Part shown: positions 42,419 through 50,739 of the stretch, in pieces
Numbering within the stretch: position 1 is the stretch's first letter
Layout: every line of letters starts with the position of its first letter
NCBI GenBank assembly: GCA_016719105.1
Contig: JADKAQ010000046.1
Coordinates: 682,001-746,000, forward strand
Direction: 5' to 3'
Length of the DNA: 64,000 bases
Source: Gemmatimonadota bacterium
Lineage (GTDB): Bacteria; Gemmatimonadota; Gemmatimonadetes; Gemmatimonadales; Gemmatimonadaceae
The notes under the pieces: generated by a model
Told to the model about the DNA's origin: nothing
The model's input: only the letters and a program-made list of their open reading frames with translations
Databases searched by the model: none
Program-made: the position numbers and the translations under genes

Positions 42419-43750
42419 TTACGGCGTGGGCGCCACCAACGCCTGGTACACGAGCGTCGGGAACTTGGCCGCGAGGTCGGTGCGGTTGGGAATCTGCTGC
42501 ACCATGAAGACGACGACCAGCTTTTCCTTCGGATCCACGCGATAGTTGGAGCCGTACGCCCCACCCCAGCCGTACGCCCCCTGCGAGCTCATCCCGTTGG
42601 CACCGAAGCTGTCGACGGTCTGAAAGCCGAGGCTGAAGCCGAGCCCCGAGGTGGAGTGCAGCGTCCCCACGTGGTTGGTCGTCATGAGCTGCACCGTCTT
42701 GGGCGCGAGGATGCGCACGCCCTCCAGCTCGCCACCGTTGAGCAGCATCTGCAGGAAGCGCGCATAGTCACGCGCCGTGGAGACGAGTCCCGCGCCCCCC
42801 GCAAACGAGCGGCGCGGACCGTCGAGGTAGTTCCCCTGCCCGCGGGGTCCGTCGGGGGCGCGCGACGCTGACCCGTCGGTGTTGCTGCCATACACCGCTG
42901 CCAGCCGGTCGCGCTTGCCTGTGGGGACGAAGAAGTGCGTATCGACCATGCCTAACGGCCCGGTGATGCGCTCGGCAATGAAGGCGTCGAGCGCCATCCC
43001 CGACGCCTTCTCGACCACGCAGCCGAGGATGTCGGTGTTGTAACCGTAGACCCACGCCTCACCCGGCTGCGCAACAAAGGGGAGTGACGCGAGGCGCTCC
43101 ATCGTCTCGCACACGGGTTCGTCCTTGTCGGCCGTGTACCATCCGAATCCAGCGGCGGGGCCAAGCCCTTTCGCTTCGTACAGTTTGGCGACATGGGCGT
43201 CGGTGCCGTACGAGATGCCGGCCGTGTGCGTCAGGAGGTCACGTATGGTGATGGCGCGCTTGGCCGGCACGATGGCGACGCCGGTGTCCGTGCGCGTTGC
43301 GACCATCGTGCGACTGTAGGCCGGGATGAAGCGACTCACCGGATCGCTGATGGCGATCTTCCCCTCTTCGACCAGCGCCATGATGGCCACGCTGGTAATG
43401 GCCTTGGTCTGCGAGGCAATGCGGAAGAGCGCGTCGGGCGTCATGCGGCGCCCCGCCTCCATGTCGCTCCACCCCACCGCCTTCTCGTAGACGACGCGCC
43501 CGTTGCGCAGGACGAGCCCGACCGCCCCCGCCACCTTATGCTCGTCGACGTACGACTGCATGAAGCGGTCGATGCGCGCCAGGCGCTCGGCGGAGAAGCC
43601 GTTCGCCGCGCGCGGCGCGCTCCCGGTCTGCGTCTGTCCCGGACGCCAGAAGGGGCGCTTGGCGGTCTGCTGCGCCGGAAGCGCGGAGAGCGCGAGCAAC
43701 GCGGGGGCGATGGTCGCGAGGGCGATGACGCGTGGGGAGCTTCGCAGCAT
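42419..43750 (-). CDS. Exported beta-lactamase-family serine hydrolase (class C/esterase type)
   Basis: 443 aa from the ATG at 43750. Signal peptide 1-27 (ends ALPAQQ). Catalytic SxxK is SQTK (S113, K116) in FRIASQTKAITSVAIM. The second motif region reads WVYGYNTDILGCVVE (Tyr-containing YxN/S equivalent). RDLLTHTAGISYGT and ITGPLGMVDTHF are family signatures. Acts in the periplasm or outside, more likely as an esterase or D-amino-peptidase than a drug-resistance enzyme. It is the intact counterpart of the remnant at 23618. The TesB gene ends 74 bases upstream. Confidence 0.92.
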   Translation of the reverse strand: MLRSSPRVIALATIAPALLALSALPAQQTAKRPFWRPGQTQTGSAPRAANGFSAERLARIDRFMQSYVDEHKVAGAVGLVLRNGRVVYEKAVGWSDMEAGRRMTPDALFRIASQTKAITSVAIMALVEEGKIAISDPVSRFIPAYSRTMVATRTDTGVAIVPAKRAITIRDLLTHTAGISYGTDAHVAKLYEAKGLGPAAGFGWYTADKDEPVCETMERLASLPFVAQPGEAWVYGYNTDILGCVVEKASGMALDAFIAERITGPLGMVDTHFFVPTGKRDRLAAVYGSNTDGSASRAPDGPRGQGNYLDGPRRSFAGGAGLVSTARDYARFLQMLLNGGELEGVRILAPKTVQLMTTNHVGTLHSTSGLGFSLGFQTVDSFGANGMSSQGAYGWGGAYGSNYRVDPKEKLVVVFMVQQIPNRTDLAAKFPTLVYQALVAPTP

Positions 43751-43823
43751 GGTGGTCAGCGGAAATGACAGGTGGTGAAGCCGTGAACGTCGGTCGCGCG
43801 CCGTGGCCGGGGCAACGCGTGTG

Positions 43824-44690
43824 TCACTTCGGCGTGCGAATGCGCATGAGTCCTTCCTGCGCAACCGACGCCACCAGCACGCCGTCGCGGGTGAAGATCG
43901 AGCCGCGCACGAAACCGCGCGCCCCCGCCGCAGCGGGACTGTCCATCACATACAGCAACCACTCGTCGGTGCGGAAGGGGCGATGCATCCAGAGTGAGTG
44001 ATCGAGCGACGCCATCTGCAGCCCTTTGGTACGAAAGGCGATCCCGTGGGGGCCGAGGGCGGTTGGGAGGAGCCCGTAGTCCGAGGCGTAGGCCAGCACG
44101 GCCTGATGCGTGAGCGCGTCGTCGGGGAGCGGCCCAGCGGCGCGGAACCAGACGTGTCGAACGGGCGGGCGCACCTCGGCGCGGAACGGGTCGTTCGGGA
44201 CGACCGGGCGGAAGTCGATGGGACGATCCTGCGTGAGGACGGGGCGCAGCGATTCGGGGATGCGATCGGCCATCTCACGGATGAGCGAGAGTTCGGGGGC
44301 GAGCGACTCCGGGGGGACGACCTCGGGCATTCCCTCCTGGTGCTCGAGCCCTGGCTCGGCGATGTGGAAGGAGGCCGAGAGGTTGAAGATCGCCTGGCCG
44401 TGCTGGATGGCGGTGACGCGACGCGTGGTGAAGGAGTTGCCGTCGCGCAGGCGATCGACGAAGTAGACGATGGGTGCGTTGAGGTCGCCGGGGAGGATGA
44501 AGTAGCCGTGCACCGAGTGGGCCTCGCGTTCGCCCTCCACGGTGCGGCGTGCCGCCACGAGTGCCTGGGCAAAGACCTGGCCGCCGAAGACGCGTCCCGT
44601 CCCGACATCGCGATTGCTGCCGCGATAGATGTTGACCTCGAGCGGCTCGAGGTCGAGGAGGGCGAGGAGGTCAGCCGATGCAGCGGACAT
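43824..44690 (-). CDS. tesB: Acyl-CoA thioesterase II
   Basis: 288 aa, double-hotdog fold. N-terminal VFGGQVFAQALVAARRTV and HSVHGYFILPGD are the classic TesB segments. The C-terminal half has LDHSLWMHRPFRTDEWLLY, with the catalytic Asp, and VASVAQEGLMRI, with the catalytic Gln. Length equals the E. coli family member. Hydrolyses fatty acyl-CoA in the cytoplasm. It is the first gene after a hairpin at 44757, so it probably begins a transcript with the serine hydrolase behind it. Nothing unusual. Confidence 0.96.
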   Translation of the reverse strand: MSAASADLLALLDLEPLEVNIYRGSNRDVGTGRVFGGQVFAQALVAARRTVEGEREAHSVHGYFILPGDLNAPIVYFVDRLRDGNSFTTRRVTAIQHGQAIFNLSASFHIAEPGLEHQEGMPEVVPPESLAPELSLIREMADRIPESLRPVLTQDRPIDFRPVVPNDPFRAEVRPPVRHVWFRAAGPLPDDALTHQAVLAYASDYGLLPTALGPHGIAFRTKGLQMASLDHSLWMHRPFRTDEWLLYVMDSPAAAGARGFVRGSIFTRDGVLVASVAQEGLMRIRTPK

Positions 44691-44756
44691 GTTGATCCTG
44701 GATGATGAAGGGGCGGCGGGGCGCGTCGTGGATCGCGCCGCGCGTCGGTAGAGCCG

Positions 44757-44792
44757 TGCACTTCGGCGCCGGCGTGCGGCGCCGCACGTGCA
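44757..44792 (-). terminator. Hairpin after the TolB/TPR gene
   Basis: Inner stem CGGCGCC/GGCGCCG (44764-44770 and 44778-44784) extended by TGCAC/GTGCA (44757-44761 and 44788-44792) with a small internal loop. Lies about 95 bases after the stop at 44887, in a 196-base gap before tesB. No T-run. Confidence 0.5.
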
Positions 44793-44886
44793 GTCAGTTG
44801 GTGACCTTCGCTGGTGGACTCAGCAGGCGCTCGCCACTGGTGTTCGCCACTGATGCTGGCCCTTGGTGTTCACCGCGGTGCACACG

Positions 44887-46332
44887 TCAGCTTCGCGCGA
44901 TCGCGTGCACCCGCTGGCGCACCGCGTCGAAGCGCGGATCGCTGCGCAGCGGGGCGAGCAGCGGGTCGGCGTCGAGGGCGAGGAGCCAGTAGTCACGCGC
45001 GTCGATCGCCCGGTCGAGGGCGGCAAAGGCGGCGTCGTGCGCACCTAACGACGCGTGCACCGCCGCCAGGGCGACGGATGGCACGAGCTCCCCGCCGCCA
45101 TCGCCGCGTTCCTCGAGTTCGGCGAGGATGGCGCGCGCCCCCGCGGCGTCGCCGGCCCGGGCGTGCGCGCAGGCCAGGTTGGCGACGCCCCACGCATGCC
45201 GGCGCGAGAGGGCCACCGAGCGCTCGAGGTGGGTGACGGCGCGCGCGGTGTCGCCGGCCTCGAGGAGGGCGAGCCCCAGGCGGCGGTGCACCTCGCTCGC
45301 GGCGGGATGCAGCGCGGCGTGCGCATCGAGCACCTCCACGGCCCCGGCGGCGTCGCCGACGAGGAGAAGGGCGAAGCCGAAATCGTTGACCGGGTCGACC
45401 GATCGCGGATCGAGCCGTTGCACCTCGCGGCCTAACGCGCGCACCGCCTCCGCGTTGCCGCGGGCGGCGTGGGCGTACAACAGCGACTGGCGTGGAACGA
45501 CCAACGATGGATGGCTGGCCAGGAGCTGCGCCCCGAGCGTGTCGGCCAGCGCGAGGTCCCATTCGTAGAACGTCGCATTGGCCAGGAGCGAGGCGGTCGC
45601 CAGCGGCTCGTCGGGGTCGATGGCGAGGGCGCGGCGCGCCTGTTCGCGCGCGCGATCGCGGGCCCCGCGCGGTGGGAGGGCGAGGAAGATCCCGAAGTTG
45701 GTCCACAGCATCGCCAGCCCGCCGAAGGCCCCGGCGATCGCCCCATCCAGGCGGATCGCCCGGTCGAAGCACTGCATCGCGAGCTTGACCCCGATCGGGC
45801 GCTGCTCCGAGTGGAAGCGCCCCATCAAGTAGAGGTCGAAGGCCTCCGGATGGTCGCTGATCGGGCGTCGCACCCGCTCGCGCCACGCATCGGTCGGTGT
45901 CACCCCACAGACCTCCGCCACTCGCTCCGCCAGCTGTGAAACGCCGCTCGTGAAGGTGAGGGGAGTCATGGTGACTTCGGTGCGCTCGGCGCGCTCCTCG
46001 CGCCCACCACCACCGTCGGCCGCGATGACCGTGATCGTCACCTCCGCCCGCAGCTCGCCCGCTTCATCGCTCACCGTACCGGAGACGACGAGATCGGCGC
46101 CGACCGCGGCCGCGCAGGTGACGGGCGACTCGGTCGTCCCGCGAAAGGTCGACGAGGTCCCGCGCCCGATCACCGCGAGCCCCGGGAGCTGCGAGAGCGC
46201 CATCACGAGCTCATCCGAGACCCCCTCGGCCACGTGAGCGCTCCCCCCATCCACGCCTCGGCTGGAGGCGAACGGGAGAACGAGCACCGTGCAACCGGGG
46301 CGCTGTGCGATGGGGGGGAGGGCGGGGGTCAT
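44887..46332 (-). CDS. TolB-like domain/TPR protein
   Basis: 481 aa. Residues about 14-150 form the TolB/FlgO-like N-terminal domain common in bacterial regulators (TVLVLPFASS, VAEGVSDELVMALSQLPGLA, GADLVVSGTVSDEAGELR). From about 165 on there are at least six TPR-type helical pairs (FDLYLMGRFHSEQRP, AMQCFDRAIRLDGAIAGAF, ARRALAIDPDEP, HLERSVALSRRHAWG). The usual partner at the N-terminus, a winged-helix OmpR-type DNA-binding domain or a kinase, is absent, and no such sequence is visible just upstream. No signal peptide, hence cytoplasmic. It could be a truncated regulator or a protein-interaction adaptor. The ending DYWLLALDADPLLAPLRSDP is characteristic of the family. Confidence 0.8.
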   Translation of the reverse strand: MTPALPPIAQRPGCTVLVLPFASSRGVDGGSAHVAEGVSDELVMALSQLPGLAVIGRGTSSTFRGTTESPVTCAAAVGADLVVSGTVSDEAGELRAEVTITVIAADGGGGREERAERTEVTMTPLTFTSGVSQLAERVAEVCGVTPTDAWRERVRRPISDHPEAFDLYLMGRFHSEQRPIGVKLAMQCFDRAIRLDGAIAGAFGGLAMLWTNFGIFLALPPRGARDRAREQARRALAIDPDEPLATASLLANATFYEWDLALADTLGAQLLASHPSLVVPRQSLLYAHAARGNAEAVRALGREVQRLDPRSVDPVNDFGFALLLVGDAAGAVEVLDAHAALHPAASEVHRRLGLALLEAGDTARAVTHLERSVALSRRHAWGVANLACAHARAGDAAGARAILAELEERGDGGGELVPSVALAAVHASLGAHDAAFAALDRAIDARDYWLLALDADPLLAPLRSDPRFDAVRQRVHAIARS

Positions 46333-46492
46333 GCCATGATCGAGGCGTTCGCGAACATATCGCTCGCGCCCCCCGCTTCGCCACGGCCGTCCTCTGACTT
46401 CGGGACCGTGTCAGCGGTGGCGAGCCGGCGCGGCGGCACCGTCCCTCTTGGCAAGGGGTGGTCAATGTGCAGGCGTGTCGTCTGCACGGCGA

Positions 46493-47533
46493 TCACGACG
46501 CGTTTCCCGCGAGGACGTTGAGGCGGCGCAGCTGCTCCGTGGTTCCGAGGACGATGAGGATGTCGTCGGCGCCGAGCGAGAGCGTCGCCGGGGGAGACGT
46601 GAGCAGGTGCCCGCTCCCGCCTTCGCTCACGGCGAGCAGCGTGACGCCGAGTTCGTCGGCGAGACGGCACTCGGCCAGGGGACGCCCGTCCAGCCGGCTC
46701 TTCGGGCGAACCGTCACCTCGCGCAGCCAGACTTCCACGTCGCGGGAGTGCATGACGAGGTCGAGGAAGTCGCTGACGCGCGGGCTCTGGAGCTGCGCGG
46801 CGATGCGGCGACCGGCGAGCCGGTAGGGCGAAATCACCTGATTGGCACCGGCTCGCATCAGCTTGCTCGCCGCTTCGTCGGCGCCGCCGCGGGCGACGAT
46901 CTGCAGCGTGCCGTTCATGCCGCGCGCGGTGAGGGTGATGACGATGTTCGCGGTGTCTTCTCCAGAGGCAGCTACGAGCCCCGCCGCGCGCGCGATCCCG
47001 GCGCGGGCGAGGACCGCTTCGTCGGTTGCGTCGCCGGTGACGCAGGGGAAGCGATCGCCCAGGCGCTGGAGCGCAGAGGGATCCCTCTCCACCACCACGA
47101 CCTGCAGCCCGTCTTCCTCCAGGTCGAGCGCAACCTGCTCTCCCACGCGACCGTAGCCACAGACGATCTGGTGCCCGGTCATCGCATCGATCTGTCGTTG
47201 CATGCGTCGGCTCCTGACCACGCCGGTGAGCGAGCCGCCGATCACGTATTCGGTGAACGTGCCGGCGATGAAGAAGAAGGTCCCGACCCCAGTGATGAGG
47301 ATGACGATGGTGAAGAGGCGCCCAGCATCGCTGAGTGGGTGCACCTCCATGAAGCCCACCGTGGTGAGCGTCGTGATCGTCATGTAGAGCGCGTCGACGA
47401 CCGTCCACCCCTCAAGCTGCCGGTAACCGATAATGCCGGCGGCGATGATCAGCAGCAGCACGAGGATCCCCTTGCGCAGGCGGGCCTGCGCGGCGAGGAC
47501 GGCGGCCGATCGGTGGTCGAGGTGAGCGCTCAT
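46493..47533 (-). CDS. Two-transmembrane potassium channel with RCK (TrkA-N/TrkA-C) domains
   Basis: 346 aa. TM1 about 22-38, pore loop TTLTTVGFMEVHP (55-66), TM2 about 74-98. Then RCK-N with the nucleotide-binding HQIVCGYGRVGEQVALDL (GxGxxG from 126) and acidic end VVVVERDPS; then TrkA-C (VTVRPKSRLDGRPLAECRL to the end). Forms a tetrameric K+-selective channel gated by ligand binding to RCK domains. The selectivity filter reads TVGFM where TVGYG is standard; Phe for Tyr is common, Met in place of the last Gly less so. Divergent from the DUF3108 gene. Confidence 0.92.
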   Translation of the reverse strand: MSAHLDHRSAAVLAAQARLRKGILVLLLIIAAGIIGYRQLEGWTVVDALYMTITTLTTVGFMEVHPLSDAGRLFTIVILITGVGTFFFIAGTFTEYVIGGSLTGVVRSRRMQRQIDAMTGHQIVCGYGRVGEQVALDLEEDGLQVVVVERDPSALQRLGDRFPCVTGDATDEAVLARAGIARAAGLVAASGEDTANIVITLTARGMNGTLQIVARGGADEAASKLMRAGANQVISPYRLAGRRIAAQLQSPRVSDFLDLVMHSRDVEVWLREVTVRPKSRLDGRPLAECRLADELGVTLLAVSEGGSGHLLTSPPATLSLGADDILIVLGTTEQLRRLNVLAGNAS

Positions 47534-47723
47534 GCCTCGGTCACGCTGGCAAAGGGGGTGTCATGACCATGGGAGAGCCCGCCCGCTCGCACCATCGGCG
47601 GGATGCCGATGAGAGGGCCACGAACTCCCACTGGCGCTGCCACGATCGTGGCACGTCTCGGGAACCGGAATTACCGCCCCCGAGTAAGGCTTTAGATTGC
47701 CACGCCGATCCTTGAGGAACCGC

Positions 47724-48533
47724 ATGTCGTCCGCTCCCCATCGCTTCCCGCCCCGTCGCCGCCGCCTGCGAGCCATGCTCGCGGGGGGACTGCTGGCCGT
47801 GGCGACGCAGGGAGCGGTTGGCGCGCCAACTTCGCTGGCGGCGCAGACGGCGGCTGGGGGGGCGGCACGCCCGCTCGCCTTCGGGATCGGCGAGTCGATG
47901 GTGTACGACGTGAAGTACGGGATGTTCAACGTCGGGACCGCGCGCATGGAGGTGGTGGGGCTCGACACGTTGCGCGGCCGCCGGGTGTGGCACACCAAGC
48001 TCGAGATCAGCGGCGGGATTCCGGGCTATCGCGTGCATGACGTCCTGGAGAGCTGGATCGACGTCGAGACGTTCAACTCGTTGCGCCATCGGCAGGAAAC
48101 GGTCGAGGGGAAGCGCGAGCGGACGAAAGTCTACGAGATCTACCCCGAGCGCGGTGTCTTTCGCGAGGACGCCAAGCCCGAGCGGCCCACGGTCGCCAAT
48201 CCGCTCGACGAAGGGGCGTTCATCTTCTTCGTGCGCAACCAACCGCTGGAGGTTGGCCGCACGTACGACTACCCGCGCTACTTCATCCCCGACCGCAACC
48301 CGGTCACGGTGATCGCTGCGCGGCGCGAGAAGCTCACCGTCCCGGCCGGGACCTTCCAGACGATCGTCATCAAGCCGATCATCAAGTCCAAGGGGGTCTT
48401 CTCGAAGAACGGGCGCGCCGAGATCTGGTTCACCGACGACGAGCGCCGCCTGATGGTGCGCATGGAGACGCACGTGGTCTTCGGGACGATCTCGTTGCAG
48501 CTGCGGGAGTTCTCGCAGGGCGCCACGCCCTGA
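47724..48533 (+). CDS. Exported DUF3108 protein
   Basis: 269 aa; the ATG at 47724 has GAGGA six bases upstream (a TTG at 47697 is the alternative). The N-terminus is very basic (RRRRLR), then a hydrophobic signal ending SLAAQ. The DUF3108 fold is recognisable: GESMVYDVKYGMFNVGTARME, LESWIDVETFNSLRHRQE, FIFFVRNQPLEVGRTYDYP, RAEIWFTDDERRLMVRMET. Members are periplasmic beta-rich proteins thought to bind lipid-like ligands; the function is not established. A possible -10 (TTAGATT, about 47690) precedes it. A terminator hairpin follows. Confidence 0.88.
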   Translation: MSSAPHRFPPRRRRLRAMLAGGLLAVATQGAVGAPTSLAAQTAAGGAARPLAFGIGESMVYDVKYGMFNVGTARMEVVGLDTLRGRRVWHTKLEISGGIPGYRVHDVLESWIDVETFNSLRHRQETVEGKRERTKVYEIYPERGVFREDAKPERPTVANPLDEGAFIFFVRNQPLEVGRTYDYPRYFIPDRNPVTVIAARREKLTVPAGTFQTIVIKPIIKSKGVFSKNGRAEIWFTDDERRLMVRMETHVVFGTISLQLREFSQGATP

Positions 48534-48579
48534 CGGGCAGGCGACCGATGCCCCGTCCGAGGACGGCCGCGTTAGGCGA

Positions 48580-48599
48580 CCGCGCCGTACCCGGCGCGG
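48580..48599. terminator. Hairpin between convergent genes
   Basis: 7-base stem CCGCGCC (48580-48586)/GGCGCGG (48593-48599), loop GTACCC, in the 67-base gap between the DUF3108 and PAP2 stops. A second small stem, CCGTCC-GA-GGACGG, lies about 20 bases before it. Confidence 0.5.
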
Positions 48600-48600
48600 C

Positions 48601-49725
48601 TCAGTAGGGGAGTCCCACCGTCACGCCGACCGCGCGCGGCGTGAGCAGCGGTGACCAGGTGAAGCCGCGCCGGCCTTCTCTCGACGTGTCGTCGCTCCCG
48701 TTCGCGGCCGCGCTCAGCTGCGCGCGTCCGCGCGCCACCGTCACGCGCGCCACGCCGCCACCGATCAGGAGCGCCAACGGGTAGTCGCTCGCCCAGTGCA
48801 CCCCGTTGTTGACCATCGCGAAACCGAGCACCGTCATCAACGAATAGCCGAGTGGTCGCACGAACGCCTTCTCGGGGTAGTTGAGGGCCACGATCTCCAC
48901 CGTCGACATGGCCGCGGCCATGTGGCCCGACGGCATCGCATCGTACGCGGGGACATTGGCGTTGTAGTCGCCCAGCGCCGGAAACGGGCGCCAGCGCCCG
49001 CGCGGCTCGGTGGCCTCGTTGGGCGTCTGCCGACCGAACGAGCGCTTGAGGAGTTGTGTGTACACGCCGAGCGAGACGAGCCCGGAGGTGATCTCGCTGG
49101 CGGTGGTGCGCGCGCGATTGTCGTTCTTCCGCATGCCGTGCACGAGGAATCCCCCCGCCACGAGCAGGTCGGTCGTCCCGTCCCCCAGGAAGTAGAGCGC
49201 CGACCCGAGCGTGCTCGGGATCGGGAGCTTCATGCCGGCAAAGCGCAGGTTGATCGACGGGTGGTTGGGCGGGAGGCCAACGTGACGCGCGAGCATGCGC
49301 GTCTTGTCGATCAGGTAGTCGTCCGCCGCATAGAGCGCGAGCGTGCTGACGGCGGTAGCCCCCCACTCCGGCAGGCTGCCGGGGCGCAGCCCGAGCGCGA
49401 AGGTCCCCGCCACCGTTGCTGGAATCTCGCGCGCCATGCGGAGCCGCACGGGGCGCCGGTACTCGAAGGTGCCGTGCGTCCCCAGCTCGTAGCGCTGCGC
49501 CGGCCCCCGCACGTTGAAGACGCGCCGGACGAGCGTATCGGGGGCGAGGGGAGATGGCACCGCGCGGGCGGCGGCCGTCGCGCTGCCAGCGAGCGTATCC
49601 GGTGGGAGCCCCTGGGCGGCGGCCGACGTGGTCGAGAGCAGAGACGCTGCCGTTAGGCAACGCCACGCACCACGAGTGATGGTCACGCCGGTAGAACGGC
49701 TCACGAACGGCAGGCGCAGCACCAT
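48601..49725 (-). CDS. PAP2-family phosphatase, exported (paralogue A)
   Basis: 374 aa from the ATG at 49725 (a GTG lies directly before). Signal peptide ends TTSAAAQ. The three PAP2 motifs are present: KRSFGRQTPNE (a K-x6-RP variant), AMPSGHMAAAMS, and NNGVHWASDYPLALLIGG with catalytic His and Asp. It has a long N-terminal extension of about 200 residues before the first motif, rich in beta-type segments, and ends GVTVGLPY, so it may be a membrane-anchored acid phosphatase acting on lipid phosphates or pyrophosphates. It follows paralogue B by 19 bases on the same strand, so the two form an operon. Confidence 0.86.
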   Translation of the reverse strand: MVLRLPFVSRSTGVTITRGAWRCLTAASLLSTTSAAAQGLPPDTLAGSATAAARAVPSPLAPDTLVRRVFNVRGPAQRYELGTHGTFEYRRPVRLRMAREIPATVAGTFALGLRPGSLPEWGATAVSTLALYAADDYLIDKTRMLARHVGLPPNHPSINLRFAGMKLPIPSTLGSALYFLGDGTTDLLVAGGFLVHGMRKNDNRARTTASEITSGLVSLGVYTQLLKRSFGRQTPNEATEPRGRWRPFPALGDYNANVPAYDAMPSGHMAAAMSTVEIVALNYPEKAFVRPLGYSLMTVLGFAMVNNGVHWASDYPLALLIGGGVARVTVARGRAQLSAAANGSDDTSREGRRGFTWSPLLTPRAVGVTVGLPY

Positions 49726-49744
49726 CACCCCCGACAGCGAAGAG

Positions 49745-50557
49745 CTAGCGACGTCCCGCGTGCCAGGAGAGCGCCTGCATGCCGCTCAGCGTCCCCAGCG
49801 CCGCGCCGGTCACCACATCACTCGGCCAATGCGCATTCTGGTACATGCGGGCCAGTCCGACGGACCCGGCCGCGCCGTACAGCGCGCCACGAATGAGCCA
49901 ACGCTTGGAAGGGTAGCGCCCGGAGAGCTCGCGCGACAACACCGTGGCGAGGGCGAAGGCGGCGCTCGTGTGCCCGGAGGGAAACGACGAACGGCGCGCA
50001 TCGAAGAAGCCGCGTCCCGGGTAGAAATGGTCCGGGTCGTCGGGGGAGGCGTTGGGGCGCGAGCGCCCGATGAGTCCCTTGATCCCGATGGTGAGCACCC
50101 CGCTGAGCATCACGGCCTGCGTCGATTCGACGCCGATGTGCTTGACCACGTCGTTGCCGGCGATCGCGCCGCCGGCCCACATCAGCCCCCCGACCGAGAG
50201 TGGAACGAAGCCGCCGAGCGAGGCGCAGAGCACCGAGGCGCGTCGCATCGAGCCATCGTCGGAACGCAGCTTGGCGATCTCGCGCATCATCGGCCCGTCG
50301 GCAAGCGAGACCGCCCCCGACACCCCAACCGCGAGAAGCGACGCGCGCACGAACGGCGGCGCCGTGCGTGAGACCGACATGGCATGCAGCGGCAGCAGCG
50401 GGGGGAGCTCGAACCTGATCCCGGATTGCAACTGACGGGAAGAGTCCCCGGCGACCGGCGGAAGCGACGGGACGGCCAGAAGCGACGCCTGCGCGCTGAG
50501 CGAGGAGGCGTACAACACGGTGCCGGCGACGAGTACCGCGAGCCGTCCAAGGGACAC
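49745..50557 (-). CDS. PAP2-family phosphatase, exported (paralogue B)
   Basis: 270 aa. The GTG at 50557 is chosen because GGAGGA precedes it and the residues that follow form a signal peptide (VSLGRLAVLVAGTVLYASSLSAQA); the frame is open further back but would overlap the gene upstream. PAP2 motifs: KGLIGRSRPNASP, SSFPSGHTSAAFALA, and ARMYQNAHWPSDVVTGAALG. Several transmembrane helices. Canonical in its first motif (SRP), unlike paralogue A. The likely reaction is dephosphorylation of undecaprenyl or phosphatidate pyrophosphate at the periplasmic face (family knowledge). Paired with A, probably for related lipid substrates. Confidence 0.88.
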   Translation of the reverse strand: MSLGRLAVLVAGTVLYASSLSAQASLLAVPSLPPVAGDSSRQLQSGIRFELPPLLPLHAMSVSRTAPPFVRASLLAVGVSGAVSLADGPMMREIAKLRSDDGSMRRASVLCASLGGFVPLSVGGLMWAGGAIAGNDVVKHIGVESTQAVMLSGVLTIGIKGLIGRSRPNASPDDPDHFYPGRGFFDARRSSFPSGHTSAAFALATVLSRELSGRYPSKRWLIRGALYGAAGSVGLARMYQNAHWPSDVVTGAALGTLSGMQALSWHAGRR

Positions 50558-50739
50558 GAATCCTCCGAATGTGCGAGGGGAGCTGCAATCCGATGACACG
50601 CGGCGCTCAAGCTCGCCCGGAAAGGCCCGACACGCGAGGGGGGATACGCAAGAAGGTCCAGCCTGTGACGCCTCCGAATCGACGCACGAGCCGACGCGGA
50701 GGCAAAAGCGCCGAGCGATCGGCGGGGGAAATGCCGCGA

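Noticed and set aside
42419..43750. Antibiotic-resistance beta-lactamase
   Set aside because: It has SxxK and the general fold, but its motifs match the broad esterase/peptidase group; resistance cannot be inferred.
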